A DNA stretch of 42,502 bases from Gandjariella thermophila. GTDB lineage: Bacteria > Actinomycetota > Actinomycetes > Mycobacteriales > Pseudonocardiaceae. This document shows, piece by piece, positions 1 to 7,535 of the stretch. The first letter of the stretch is position 1; every line of letters starts with the position of its first letter. Location: assembly GCF_005405885.1 (NCBI RefSeq), contig NZ_BJFL01000037.1, positions 1 to 42,502 on the forward strand, written 5' to 3'. The notes under the pieces are model-generated. The model did not search any database. It saw nothing but the letters and a program-made list of their open reading frames with translations, and had not been told where the DNA came from. The position numbers and the translations under genes were made by a program.

Positions 1-114
1 ATCGCCAACTTTAAAACTTGGAGGATCATGCACACCGACTACCGGCGGCCCATCGAGACCTTCTCGGAAACCATCTCAGCGGTAATCGCCCTACACTTCT
101 ACGCAACCGCCTGA
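1..114 (+). CDS. IS5-family transposase, C-terminal end (partial)
   Basis: The window opens inside a reading frame (frame 1) that ends with TGA at 112-114. The 37 residues include the block TDYRRPIETFSETISAVIA followed by LHFY, which I recognise as the extreme C-terminus of IS5-type (DDE_Tnp_4) transposases of actinobacteria. Only the tail is present, so the catalytic residues lie outside the window and I cannot say whether the element is intact. GGGTTCTCGTTGCA just downstream (about 133-146) could be part of its right terminal inverted repeat, but the partner end is not visible. The family call rests on this short tail alone. Confidence 0.7.
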   Translation: MANFKTWRIMHTDYRRPIETFSETISAVIALHFYATA

Positions 115-418
115 ATAAGCCTCAAACCCCCGTGGGTTCTCGTTGCACTCCCTCGCCCTGTTGACGAGTGAGTCCGAAATCATTGGTGTGGTCCGCCGGT
201 GGGGCACCCAATGCTCGGCGGTGAGCCACCGGCCGGATTTCCGGTATGGGTCGGCATTGGAGTACACGCCAACCCTCGGCCGCTTCCGGCGCGCGAGTGA
301 GCTCGCGTGGACCAGAACACGAACGCTGTTCGTGCCATCTGTGATGCTCTGTGTGCCTTCGATCGATCGCAGCCGCAGTGATCGCACACCACCCGTTGGG
401 ATCGGTTATTCAGCCGCG
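115..418. other. Decayed intergenic DNA between IS tail and integrase relic
   Basis: I see no convincing gene here. Open frames on both strands overlap each other and lack a protein-like pattern. The stretch probably holds the right end of the IS element and the eroded 5' part of the integrase pseudogene that becomes recognisable at about 419. Confidence 0.4.
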
Positions 419-791
419 CGGCGGACGTGTCCGCGATACGGCCACCGCGTCCCGGCCGCGGCGACTGGAGCGAGCACCAAGGGATCTGATGGTGCGTGTG
501 GGCCACGACGGCGTCCACGCGGTGCTGATCTACCAACGCGCGATGAGTGAGGCAGATCGGCGGATCCCTGCCGGCCTGAGCGCGCCGGTCGATCAGCACC
601 GCGACGCCGGGACCGGTGGCAGCAAAGCGAAACACAGCCGCCAGGCGGACGAGCGGGATGATGATGACGAGGACGACGGTGACGGCACGGCCGCGCGCTG
701 GTGGAGGTCCGCCAAGTGGCACGTGTGTGGCACAGACGCCGCCCCAAGACAGCGAAAGGGCGCGAACCATGATCGGCTCGCACCCTTCTGA
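419..791 (+). pseudogene. Tyrosine (phage-type) integrase, C-terminal relic with frameshift
   Basis: Two frames join into one integrase C-terminus. The first reads ...RVPAAATGASTK up to 481; the second, from 483, reads DLMVRVGHDGVHAVLIYQRA and then MSEADRRI. Together they give the ASTK-DLM-GH-LIYQ signature of actinobacterial tyrosine recombinases: GH is the conserved helix motif and Y of LIYQ is in the position of the catalytic tyrosine. A single extra G in the GGG at 481-483 separates the frames. The second frame then runs to 791 with an acidic DDDDEDDGDGTA stretch and KWHV, a tail style typical of these integrases. Upstream of about 419 nothing is recognisable. The pseudogene ends 17 bp from the CCA end of tRNA-Gly, as expected for an element integrated into that tRNA. 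The family is inferred from motifs; the frameshift is seen directly. Confidence 0.6.
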
Positions 792-807
792 CCTGTATGA
801 ACAAGCG

Positions 808-881
808 TGGAGCGGGCGACGGGAATCGAACCCGCGTCTACAGCTTGGGAAGCTGTCGTTCTACCATTGAACTACGCCCGC
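808..881 (-). tRNA. tRNA-Gly (anticodon CCC)
   Basis: On the minus strand the acceptor stem pairs GCGGGCG (881-875) with CGCCCGC (818-812). The anticodon stem ACAGC/GCTGT holds the loop TTCCCAA, which reads anticodon CCC, and GGTTCGATTCC forms the T arm. The discriminator base is T at 811 and CCA is encoded at 810-808. The length of 71 nt plus CCA fits bacterial tRNA-Gly. A TATGCT -10 element (complement of 894-899) lies about 12 nt upstream of the 5' end. It is divergent from dcd, a pairing I recall from other actinobacteria. Its 3' side faces an integrase relic. Confidence 0.97.
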
Positions 882-929
882 GAGGCGGTGTTGAGCATAC
901 ACGGCGCGGGCGCGCGGTTGGGTGGGGGC

Positions 930-944
930 TACGCTGACCGCGTG
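930..944 (+). promoter_or_regulatory. Leaderless promoter of dcd
   Basis: TACGCT (930-935) fits the actinobacterial -10 pattern TANNNT. It is followed by six bases and then the GTG start at 942, so transcription should begin at or next to the start codon. There is no Shine-Dalgarno sequence before the GTG. Confidence 0.55.
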
Positions 945-1526
945 TTGTTGAGCGACCGGGACCTGCGCAAGGAGTTGGAGTCCGGGCGGCTCGAGCTCGA
1001 CCCGTTCGACCCGGCCATGCTCCAGCCGTCCAGCATCGACGTGCGGCTGGACCGCTTCTTCCGGGTGTTCGACAACACCAAGTACACGCACATCGACCCG
1101 TCCATCCAGCAGGACGAGCTGACCTCGCTGGTCGAGGTCGGCGACGGCGACGAGCCGTTCGTGCTGCATCCCGGGGAGTTCGTACTCGGCTCGACCTACG
1201 AGATGGTCACGCTGCCCGACGACCTGGCCGGCCGGCTGGAGGGGAAGTCCTCGCTGGGCCGGCTCGGCCTGCTCACGCACTCGACCGCCGGCTTCATCGA
1301 CCCGGGCTTCTCCGGGCACATCACGCTGGAACTGTCGAACGTGGCCAACCTGCCGATCACGTTGTGGCCGGGCATGAAGATCGGCCAGCTGTGCCTGTTC
1401 CGGTTGACCAGTGCGGCCGAGCACCCGTACGGGTCGGCGCGGGCCGGTTCGCGGTACCAGCACCAGCGCGGCCCTACCCCCTCCCGGGCGTATCTGAACT
1501 TCAGCCGGATCGACACCCGCCGCTGA
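942..1526 (+). CDS. dcd: dCTP deaminase (possibly bifunctional with dUTPase)
   Basis: The 194-residue protein begins [20 protein letters not shown], matching the N-terminus of Dcd, and has the family length. The central block [11 protein letters not shown] followed by [19 protein letters not shown] carries the conserved serine/arginine and catalytic-site residues of the Dcd/trimeric dUTPase fold. It deaminates dCTP to dUTP in the cytoplasm for dTMP synthesis. Mycobacterial homologues are reported to be bifunctional DCD-DUT enzymes that go directly to dUMP, and this may hold here (inference). The GTG at 942 was chosen because the next possible start (TTG at 945) would remove only one residue and 942 sits six bases after a TACGCT -10 element. 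It is divergent from tRNA-Gly. The C-terminus ([10 protein letters not shown]) is intact. Confidence 0.95.
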   Translation: MLLSDRDLRKELESGRLELDPFDPAMLQPSSIDVRLDRFFRVFDNTKYTHIDPSIQQDELTSLVEVGDGDEPFVLHPGEFVLGSTYEMVTLPDDLAGRLEGKSSLGRLGLLTHSTAGFIDPGFSGHITLELSNVANLPITLWPGMKIGQLCLFRLTSAAEHPYGSARAGSRYQHQRGPTPSRAYLNFSRIDTRR

Positions 1527-1536
1527 TCGAACTTGA

Positions 1537-1556
1537 TCCCCCAACTTGGGGAATTT
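1537..1556 (+). terminator. Possible short terminator after dcd
   Basis: TCCCC (1537-1541) can pair with GGGGA (1548-1552) across a six-base loop and is followed by ATTT. The stem is only five base pairs, so this is a weak candidate, 10 bp after the dcd stop. Confidence 0.3.
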
Positions 1557-1652
1557 CTCGTGCGCGTCGGTAGCCCGCTGGTGTGACGCCCCTGTCGACC
1601 ATCCGCCCACCCGCTGCTTCATCCCAATGGGGAACCGCATCGAGGGGGGCAG

Positions 1653-2915
1653 ATGGGCTCGTCTGGGGGGACGGCATTGGCCAGATCGGCATGGCTGCTG
1701 GCGGCCCTCATGATCTGGTGGCTACTCCCTCAGGGTTCCCCGGCCGAGGCGGCGTCCAACCCGATCTGTGCCGTACTGACCTGCCTGGACCCGCCACGGA
1801 ACGACATCGATCCGGCGCCCGCGAATCCGGTGGTTCCGCCCCTGCCGGGCGGCTGGCCGCCGGGGTTGCCACCCGCCGTGCACCTGCCCGGACCGCCGTT
1901 GGCGGCGGCTCCCGCGCCGGCCGCACCGCCGCCGGCGGCACAACCGCCCGGGGCACCCGCCGCGCCCCATCGGCCGGCACCGCCGCCGGCGCCTGCGCCA
2001 GCACCGCCGCAGGCGCCGCCACCGGGCGGCAACCAGCCGCCAGGGCCGCGCCCCGCGGGGCCTCCCGCGGGCGAACCCCCGCCGCCTCCCGCCGGGCCAC
2101 CGCCGTCCGTGCTGCGCGTCGACGTGACCGGGCCCGTCCGCGCGGTGCTCACCGGCCGGCCGGCCCGGTTCACCGTGGCGGTGACCAACACCGGCACCGT
2201 GCCGTTGCGTGCCGTCACGCTCGGCGCGACCGTACCGGGCTGTTCCGGCCTGCTGGGCGACCTCGCACCCGGCCAGGTCGGCCGGCCGCTGCACTGCGAG
2301 CGGGCCATGGAGTCCGACGACCTGGTCAACGCGGTGACCGCGACCGGCACCGACCCGGCCGGGCGTCCGGTGACCGGCACCGGCAGTGCCACCGCGCGGT
2401 GGGCGCGGACCGGCATCGGGGTGACCGCGGTCCCCGACACGCTGCGAGCCGACGCCGGCAGCCTGATCACCACGACGGTGACCATGCACAACACCGGCAA
2501 CGTCGACCTGGTCAACGTCGTCGTCACCGACCCGGCGCTGCCCGCGTGCGAACGCGTGCTGGACCGCCTCGCCGCGGGCAGCCGCCAGGACTGGACCTGC
2601 GTCACCACCGCGCCGGCGCGCGGCGAGGTGACCAACACGGTGAGCGCCACCGGCATGCCCGACGTGGAGGACGCGACGCCGATCGCCGCCCGGACCACCG
2701 CCTGGGTACAGGTGCTGGCCGCGCTGCCGCCCGGGGTGTTGGTGCCGCCGGCTTCCGACTCGGAACCGGAGCGGCCACGGCTGGCCACCACCGCGGTGCG
2801 CGTCGACCCGGTCTCCGCCTTCGGGCTCGGCATGCTGCTGGCCGGCGCCCTGATGATGCTCGCCGGGCTGCGCCGGCGCCGTTACCCCGTGCGCGGGGCG
2901 TACCGGCGCGACTAG
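1653..2915 (+). CDS. Secreted, membrane-anchored surface protein with Pro-rich linker and two DUF11-like repeats
   Basis: This 420-residue protein has four parts. Residues 1-34 form a signal peptide (LLAALMIWWLLP ending PAEAAS). Residues about 45-150 are a low-complexity Pro/Ala/Gly linker, likely crossing the cell wall. Residues about 150-245 and 250-350 are two related beta-sandwich repeats, each with NTGT or NTGN in a TVAVTNTG/TVTMHNTG strand and a pair of cysteines (CSGLL...C, CERVL...C). A final hydrophobic helix (AFGLGMLLAGALMMLAGL) is followed by RRRR, a stop-transfer signal. The repeats look like DUF11/CARDB-type surface modules; I infer an extracellular adhesion or scaffold role without a known ligand. 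A GGGGGG Shine-Dalgarno lies just before the ATG. The stop overlaps the convergent CDF gene by four bases (CTAG). Confidence 0.8.
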   Translation: MGSSGGTALARSAWLLAALMIWWLLPQGSPAEAASNPICAVLTCLDPPRNDIDPAPANPVVPPLPGGWPPGLPPAVHLPGPPLAAAPAPAAPPPAAQPPGAPAAPHRPAPPPAPAPAPPQAPPPGGNQPPGPRPAGPPAGEPPPPPAGPPPSVLRVDVTGPVRAVLTGRPARFTVAVTNTGTVPLRAVTLGATVPGCSGLLGDLAPGQVGRPLHCERAMESDDLVNAVTATGTDPAGRPVTGTGSATARWARTGIGVTAVPDTLRADAGSLITTTVTMHNTGNVDLVNVVVTDPALPACERVLDRLAAGSRQDWTCVTTAPARGEVTNTVSATGMPDVEDATPIAARTTAWVQVLAALPPGVLVPPASDSEPERPRLATTAVRVDPVSAFGLGMLLAGALMMLAGLRRRRYPVRGAYRRD

Positions 2916-3874
2916 CCGCGCAAGCCGTCCAGGGCGCCGCCGTAGCGAGCGAGCACCCGGGCCCGCAGTTCCGGGTCGTTGCGCGGCACCGGCTCTAGGA
3001 AGATCTCGTCCAGGTCGGGGAACGCATCGCGTAGCTCGCCGTCGATGCGCATGCAGGCGCGTTCCAGCTCGGCGGCGGTGAGCGAGTCGGTGAAGTCCAG
3101 CTTGGCGCACAGCAGGATGCGGTCCGTGCCGGTCAGCATGGTCAGCAGGTCGACGACCGACTCCACTTCGGGGGTCTGGGCGAGCCGCCGCTGGATCGCC
3201 CGCACCAGGGTCGGGTCGGCCTGCCGGCCGATCAGCAGCCCCTTGTTGGTCCGTCCCATGATGTAGGCGACGACGGCCAGCAGCACCCCGATGGCCAGCG
3301 ACGCGATGCCGTCGAATGCCCAGATGCCGGTGAGCTGGTGCAGGCCGATGCCGGCGAACGCCAGCAGCAGGCCGAGCAGGGCGGCGCTGTCCTCCAGCAG
3401 CACGGTCTTCGCGGTGGGGTCGTCGACCAGGCGCAGGTGCCGCAGGATCGGCCGCCGCTCCGCCGCCGCCTCGGCGCGCACCTGCCGCATGGCTTGGGCC
3501 CACGAGGTGGCCTCCAGCACGAACGCGAGGCCGAGCACGGCGTACCCCACCCAGGAATCGGGTTCGTCCACGGGCCCGCCCAGCAGCGCCCGGACACCCT
3601 CGACGAAGGCGAACAGCGCGCCCGACGCGAAGATCGACACAGCCGCGAGGAGGGACCAGAAGTACCGCTCCTTGCCGTAGCCGAAAGGGTGCCGGCGGTC
3701 GGCCGGTCGGCCGGACCGGCGCAGGGCGGTGAGCAGCAGCGCCTCGGTGGTGGTGTCGGCCACCGAGTGCCCCGCCTCGGCGAGCAGCGCCGCCGATCCG
3801 GTGACCACCCCGGCGAGCGCCTTCAGCACCGCGATGCCCAGGTTGACTCCGAGCGCCACGAGCACAGTGGTCAT
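2912..3874 (-). CDS. Cation diffusion facilitator (CDF) family metal transporter
   Basis: The 320-residue integral membrane protein has about six hydrophobic helices in the first 230 residues and a soluble C-terminal domain after that. Helix 2 carries AEAGHSVADT, the HxxxD pair (H36, D40) that binds metal in CDF proteins, and a second metal-site segment EDSAALLG (E160, D161) lies near helix 5. The family exports Zn2+, Fe2+, Mn2+ or similar ions by proton antiport. The second site is not the canonical HxxxD, so I would not name the metal. GYGKERYFWSLLAA is a well-conserved loop of this subgroup. The ATG at 3874 follows TACGGT (complement of 3881-3886) by six bases, consistent with leaderless transcription. 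Convergent with the preceding gene; the neighbouring downstream DNA is accessory. Confidence 0.9.
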   Translation of the reverse strand: MTTVLVALGVNLGIAVLKALAGVVTGSAALLAEAGHSVADTTTEALLLTALRRSGRPADRRHPFGYGKERYFWSLLAAVSIFASGALFAFVEGVRALLGGPVDEPDSWVGYAVLGLAFVLEATSWAQAMRQVRAEAAAERRPILRHLRLVDDPTAKTVLLEDSAALLGLLLAFAGIGLHQLTGIWAFDGIASLAIGVLLAVVAYIMGRTNKGLLIGRQADPTLVRAIQRRLAQTPEVESVVDLLTMLTGTDRILLCAKLDFTDSLTAAELERACMRIDGELRDAFPDLDEIFLEPVPRNDPELRARVLARYGGALDGLRG

Positions 3875-3996
3875 TCGCTAACCGTACCTAGCCGGTGACC
3901 TGCTGAAACGGAGCCTTCCCGATCACTGTAGGCAGCCCCCGGTGACGGTGTCCACGCACCGATCCCCCGGGCACAAGGGATCGGAAGAGGTTGATC

Positions 3997-4753
3997 ATGA
4001 ACGACGCACCCGCCAACGGCGGAACGCAACACCCGGCACTGGTTGATGACGCGCACAGCGCGACGGCCGAACTCGAAGCCACCCGGGCCGAGCGGCTGCG
4101 CACCGAGCGGCCGACTACCCACCGAGCGGCCGACTACCCACCGAGCGGTTACCGGTCTGGACGTCTCCGCCTATGCTTTGGCCGACTACTGGGCCGACCC
4201 CGCGCAATGGTTCCTCCCGCGCGGCTTGACCAGCGCTGCGGACTACCTGCACGAGTTGGCCGTCATGGCGGTACTGGCCGGCTGGTTGCTGCGGTGGCAG
4301 CCGGGCACCATGCACGCCGCGATCCTGCGCGGTGCCACCGCGGAACAGGTCGCCGAGGCGGCCGGCACGACCGTGGCCGAGGTCTACGAACGGTGGTCAC
4401 ATTGGGTGGCCGGACAGGTCCGCCTGTTCCACACCAGCGCACCCCTGCCCAACGGCACCCGGCTCGGCGTGGCTCCCGAGGAAGCGCAGCGGGTCCGGCA
4501 GGCGTTCCAGCGCGCGCTGCCGGAGCCGGCGACGCAACCGCTGTCCGTCGTGATCGACGAGGTGACGTTGACCCCGGCGCAGTGGAAAGCCGTGGCCCGC
4601 AAGGTGCAGGCATACATCACCGGCGGTGCCGGCTATGACCTCACCGCCGCCCGCGCCACCGCCTATGACCAGGGTTGGCATGACGCGCTGATGTCGTTCG
4701 CGGCCTGGGCGGCGGCCCAGGCCGACGACGCGGCGCCGGGCCAGTCCCGCTAA
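3997..4753 (+). pseudogene. Unknown accessory-island protein, frame broken by a 19-bp tandem duplication
   Basis: Translation from ATG 3997 (Shine-Dalgarno GGAAGAGG) gives MNDAPANGG... in frame 1 and would end in a wrong-frame product. The convincing C-terminal part, from TGLDVSAYALADYWADPAQW at about 4152 to the stop at 4751-4753, is in frame 2. Exactly between them a 19-bp unit occurs twice in tandem (4102-4120 and 4121-4139). Removing one copy shifts the frame by exactly the right amount and joins ERPTTHRA to VTGLDVSAY. The restored product is about 245 residues, soluble, rich in helices, with an HTH-like stretch ATAEQVAEAAGTTVAEVYERW. I do not recognise a named family. It lies 28 bp before the DUF2637 gene and was probably co-transcribed with it. 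An alternative start at ATG 4043 in frame 2 has no ribosome-binding site and gives an odd basic N-terminus. Confidence 0.65.
4102..4139. repeat. 19-bp perfect tandem duplication
   Basis: Two identical 19-bp copies (4102-4120, 4121-4139) stand head to tail, followed by a partial third copy ACCGAGCGG at 4140-4148. The unit length is not a multiple of three and it lies inside a reading frame, which it disrupts. Replication slippage on the ACCGAGCGG ends would produce or remove it. Confidence 0.95.
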
Positions 4754-4781
4754 CCCGGTCACGCGGTTAACGGGGTACGGC

Positions 4782-5525
4782 GTGAGCAGCCGGACTGTGG
4801 CCATCGCCGCGACCACCGTGGTTGCGGTGGTCGCGGCGATGGTGAGCTACGACCACATGCGCACCCTCGGCGAGCGGGCCGGCGAGGGCTGGAAAGCATG
4901 GCTGATCCCGCTGGCCATTGACGGGATGGTGGTGGCCGCGTCCACCGTACTGCTGGTGCGCCGCCGCGCCGCTCGCCCCGGCGGGGTGCTGGCGTGGCTG
5001 GCGTTGCTCGGCGGGGTGCTGGCGAGCCTGGCGGCCAACGCCGCCGCCGCGCAGCCCACCCTGGTGGGCCGAGCCATCGCGCTCGTCCCTCCGCTGGCGT
5101 TGGCCGTCTCCTTCGAGCTGGTGCGGTCGCTGGTCATCACCGGGGTTCCCGCTGGTGACCGGCCCGCACCAGACTCGGCGCCAGTCACGTGGGCGGAGGC
5201 TGGCGAGGACCACCAACCGGCGCCGGCCACTCTGGAGGAACGCGCCGCCGCCCTGGTGGCCGAGGGGCAGCGGACCGGCCAACCGGTCGGCCGCGGACGG
5301 CTGGCCCGGGAACTCGGTATCAGCGAACACCAGGCCCGCCAACTCCTCGCCACTCTCACCACCGAGTCCACCACGGAGACCACTGAAGGCCGGAGGACAG
5401 CAACAAGCGGGACGCTGGACCCGCCCCGCAGACCGGAGCGGCGCCCCAATGAGCCGGGGGCACCTACCGCGGGCGCACAGGTGCGCGAACCCTCGCACGC
5501 GGCAAGTGGCGGTCACACGCGGTAG
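4782..5525 (+). CDS. DUF2637 membrane protein with C-terminal HTH-like segment
   Basis: The 247-residue protein starts with four hydrophobic helices (about residues 5-25, 40-60, 65-85, 95-118), including WLIPLAIDGMVVAAST and LASLAANAA. This layout is typical of DUF2637 proteins found on actinobacterial integrative elements and plasmids, where they sit beside transfer and spread genes. Residues about 140-200 are cytoplasmic and contain GRLARELGISEHQARQLLA, a plausible winged-helix recognition segment. The tail is polar and Pro/Thr-rich. The GTG start at 4782 follows the end of the broken upstream gene by 28 bp. The function is inferred only from the company such proteins keep. It supports the idea that 3.9-11.1 kb came from a mobile element. 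Confidence 0.8.
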   Translation: MSSRTVAIAATTVVAVVAAMVSYDHMRTLGERAGEGWKAWLIPLAIDGMVVAASTVLLVRRRAARPGGVLAWLALLGGVLASLAANAAAAQPTLVGRAIALVPPLALAVSFELVRSLVITGVPAGDRPAPDSAPVTWAEAGEDHQPAPATLEERAAALVAEGQRTGQPVGRGRLARELGISEHQARQLLATLTTESTTETTEGRRTATSGTLDPPRRPERRPNEPGAPTAGAQVREPSHAASGGHTR

Positions 5526-5581
5526 AAAATGCGACAGCGCTGGTGCCCCCATGGCTGGCACCGGCGCTGTCTTATGTTCGA

Positions 5582-5794
5582 TCAGGCGAGGTCGAACGTC
5601 CCGCCCTTGGTGGCCTCTCGGAACGCGTCCCACGCAGCGGCCGGAAGCACCAGCGCCGGCCCGGTGGGGTTCTTCGAGTCGCGCACGGCGGCCATGCTGG
5701 GCGCCACATGCGCGATCTCGACGCATGCGCCGCCGTTCCCAGCGCTACGGCTGGACTTGCGCCACGTCGCGCGAGACAGGTCCGGAGCGTTCAT
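5582..5794 (-). CDS. DUF397 protein, partner of the adjacent XRE regulator
   Basis: The 70-residue protein has the DUF397 hallmarks: WRKSSRSAGNGGACVEIA near the N-terminus, AAVRDSKNPTGPALVLP in the middle, and W.AF (AAWDAF) at the end. DUF397 proteins are small partners of XRE-DUF5753 regulators; in Streptomyces such pairs affect development and can behave like toxin-antitoxin systems. The ATG at 5794 was chosen because AAAGGGG lies seven bases before it. It starts 23 bp after the regulator's stop, so it forms one operon with it. The gene looks intact although its partner has an amber codon, so the protein may now be made without its regulator. Confidence 0.9.
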   Translation of the reverse strand: MNAPDLSRATWRKSSRSAGNGGACVEIAHVAPSMAAVRDSKNPTGPALVLPAAAWDAFREATKGGTFDLA

Positions 5795-5817
5795 CTCCGT
5801 ACCCCTTTCACTTGCTC

Positions 5818-6660
5818 TCACAGTTCCCGCGCCACAGTATCCAGCAGGTTGGCCGACTCGGACGGGCTGAGTGCCGCGGCCAGCAAGTGACGAAACACCA
5901 GCTCGTAGTTCGCCAGGTGGCCGGGGTCATCCACGTATGACGCGGTCGTGAGGTCTTCCAGATACACGATGTTGCCGGCGTTGTCAGGGAAGCGGAGCAG
6001 GATGAACGGCACACCCGTTCCCGCATGGGCTCCCGCGCTGAACGGGATGACCTGTAGCACGACGTTCGGTCGCTCGGCAACCTTACGCAGGTGACGCAAC
6101 TGGTCGCGCATCACGTCCCGACCGCCAACGACGCGCCTGAGCGCCGCCTCACTGATCACGACGTGCAGTCGTAGATCATCTCCGATCACCCGTTGCTGTC
6201 GAACCATGCGAGCTTGGATCAGCCGGCCAATGTCTCCGGGTCGATGGGTCGGCGTCGCCTCGATGATGGCTCGCGCGTACCCCTCGGTCTAGAGCGCGCC
6301 GGGGATCAACTCGCACTCGTAGACAAGGATCTCACTCGCCGCCTCCTCCAAGTGCACAAACTGCCGGAACCAGTCTGGGATCACCGAGCCGTACGGCGTG
6401 CGCGGCCGGCGTCGCCGAGCCTCGCGGCCGAGCTGCTCGATCTCGTCGCGTTCTTGCTGTGGAGCGCCGTAGAAGTCAAGGAGGTCACGCAGCTCCGCGG
6501 GCCGCACGGACACGTGGCCGCGCTCGATCCGGTACACCTTCGACACCGAACATTCCAGCAGCTCAGCGGCGTCCTCGGGTGACTTGCCCGCGGCCGTGCG
6601 CAGTCGCTCCAGCGCCATGCCAAGTTGCCGCTTGTACGGCGTAGGACTCGGCTCCGCCAT
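5818..6660 (-). pseudogene. XRE-family HTH regulator with DUF5753 domain, interrupted by one amber codon
   Basis: ATG at 6660 follows GAGGAGG by eight bases. Residues 1-124 read MAEPSPTPYKRQLGMALERL..., with an HTH (SPEDAAELLECSVSKVYRIE), and stop at TAG (complement of 6289-6291). The same frame then continues without other stops: TEGYARAIIEATPTHRPGD... to the end at 5818, including the DUF5753 C-terminal block VVLQVIPFSAGAHAG and FILLRFPDNAGNIVYLEDL. The residue at the stop is where the family has Gln in GLLQTEEYARA, so CAG to TAG is the simplest cause. The full length of 280 residues is normal for the family. Without suppression only a DNA-binding fragment would be made. The downstream DUF397 gene is its natural partner. 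Confidence 0.88.
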
Positions 6661-6750
6661 CGTCCGTACCTCCTCGCTTGCGGCCAAGTGTGCACTACCA
6701 GCCCGGCATGAAGTCTTCACCTGATCGGACGCACGCTGCTGGCTTGCCGC

Positions 6751-6909
6751 GTGCGCTCGCATGGGGCGCACGTTCGCCGCGATGGGTCGGCGCTGACAGT
6801 GTGGGGCCTGTTCGCCCGTGAACGGGCGGAACAGCAGCGGGCCGAGCGTGTCCGTGCCGCCCGCCGACTTGCCGACACGGTCGTGATCTTGCCGCGGTCG
6901 GTGGCGTGA
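6751..6909 (+). CDS. Small basic helical protein (52 aa), hypothetical
   Basis: GTG 6751 opens a 52-codon frame ending TGA at 6907-6909. The product is basic and predicted helical: VWGLFARERAEQQRAERVRA then ARRLADTVVILP. Codon third positions are mostly G/C (roughly 80%), as in real genes here. I see no clear Shine-Dalgarno sequence, and an internal GTG at 6801 could be the true start. I do not recognise a family. It heads a run of small genes on the same strand inside the accessory island. Confidence 0.4.
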   Translation: MRSHGAHVRRDGSALTVWGLFARERAEQQRAERVRAARRLADTVVILPRSVA

Positions 6910-7086
6910 TGATCTCCCGCGCACTCTGCCGGTGGACCGGGCCGGGCACGCCCGGCGGCGCAGGCGCGCGGGATCGGGGACCGGTGGCCTGCCCTCGACC
7001 GGCCGCCGCCGGTCCCCACCCAGCCCCGTGCCCGCCGCACCGGGACACACGCCGGGCTGACCACCCAGCGTGGGCGGCGGGCACGC

Positions 7087-7281
7087 ATGGCGCGGCCGGA
7101 GTGCCCGCGCCCCTCGGCCGGCGCCCCGGGTTTCCCGAGCTTCCCGGGGCGCCGGTCCCCACAGCCGGCGGCCGGCGGTCCGCCCACCGTTCCCCACGCC
7201 GGCCGCTTCGGCCGCCGCGGGACGGGCATCCCCCACCGTCCCGCGGCGGTCCCCCCGACTTTCGCCGGAGGTGTCCAGTGA
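7087..7281 (+). CDS. Small Pro/Gly-rich protein (64 aa), hypothetical
   Basis: ATG 7087 to TGA 7279-7281. About 90% of codons end in G or C, better than the two competing frames over the same DNA. The stop overlaps the next start as GTGA, the same junction seen at the next two gene borders. The product (MARPECPRPSAGAPGFPSFP...) is low-complexity with no recognisable domain. The G/C-rich composition alone could produce such a frame, so this remains tentative. Confidence 0.35.
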   Translation: MARPECPRPSAGAPGFPSFPGRRSPQPAAGGPPTVPHAGRFGRRGTGIPHRPAAVPPTFAGGVQ

Positions 7282-7535
7282 CGACGCGTGTGACCCTGCC
7301 CGAATCGTCCGCGGGCCGGTGGTGGCGCAGACTGCGGCGCCGCTCGGCGCAGCGCCGCCGGATCGAGGCGATACGCGCGCGGGTCGCCGAGACTCTGTCG
7401 GCTCTCCCGTCTCCGCCGTCCGTGCCTGCCCCCGACGGGCACGGCCGGCGGTTCCTGCCCGCTGCCGGCCCGGCTGACCGCGCCGCCGGGCCGGCAGCGT
7501 CACCACACCCCGGCGGCCGGGAGGGTGGCGCGTGA
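7278..7535 (+). CDS. Small basic hypothetical protein (85 aa)
   Basis: GTG 7278 lies six bases after GGAGG and overlaps the preceding stop as GTGA. Residues about 10-40 form a strongly basic helix (RWWRRLRRRSAQRRRIEAIR) that could bind nucleic acid or a membrane surface; the rest is Pro/Ala-rich and probably disordered. The stop overlaps the next start (GTGA at 7532-7535). I do not recognise a family. Confidence 0.55.
   Translation: MTTRVTLPESSAGRWWRRLRRRSAQRRRIEAIRARVAETLSALPSPPSVPAPDGHGRRFLPAAGPADRAAGPAASPHPGGREGGA

Noticed and set aside
180-770. 196-codon minus-strand frame with a membrane-like stretch (VTVVLVIIIPLVRLAAVF)
   Set aside because: The hydrophobic run is the complement of the acidic GAT/GAC tail of the integrase relic on the plus strand; the rest is not protein-like.
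1722-3503. Long minus-strand open frame (593 codons) across the surface-protein and CDF genes
   Set aside because: It is antisense to two well-supported genes, with Arg/Ala/Gly-rich low-complexity translation typical of high-GC shadow frames.
4102-4148. CRISPR-like short repeat
   Set aside because: Units are directly adjacent with no spacers and only two full copies; it is a tandem duplication.
6906-7535. Long 209-codon frame covering the small-gene region
   Set aside because: Its first 124 codons are Pro/Arg/His-rich with poor third-position bias; only the part from GTG 7278, behind GGAGG, looks like a gene.
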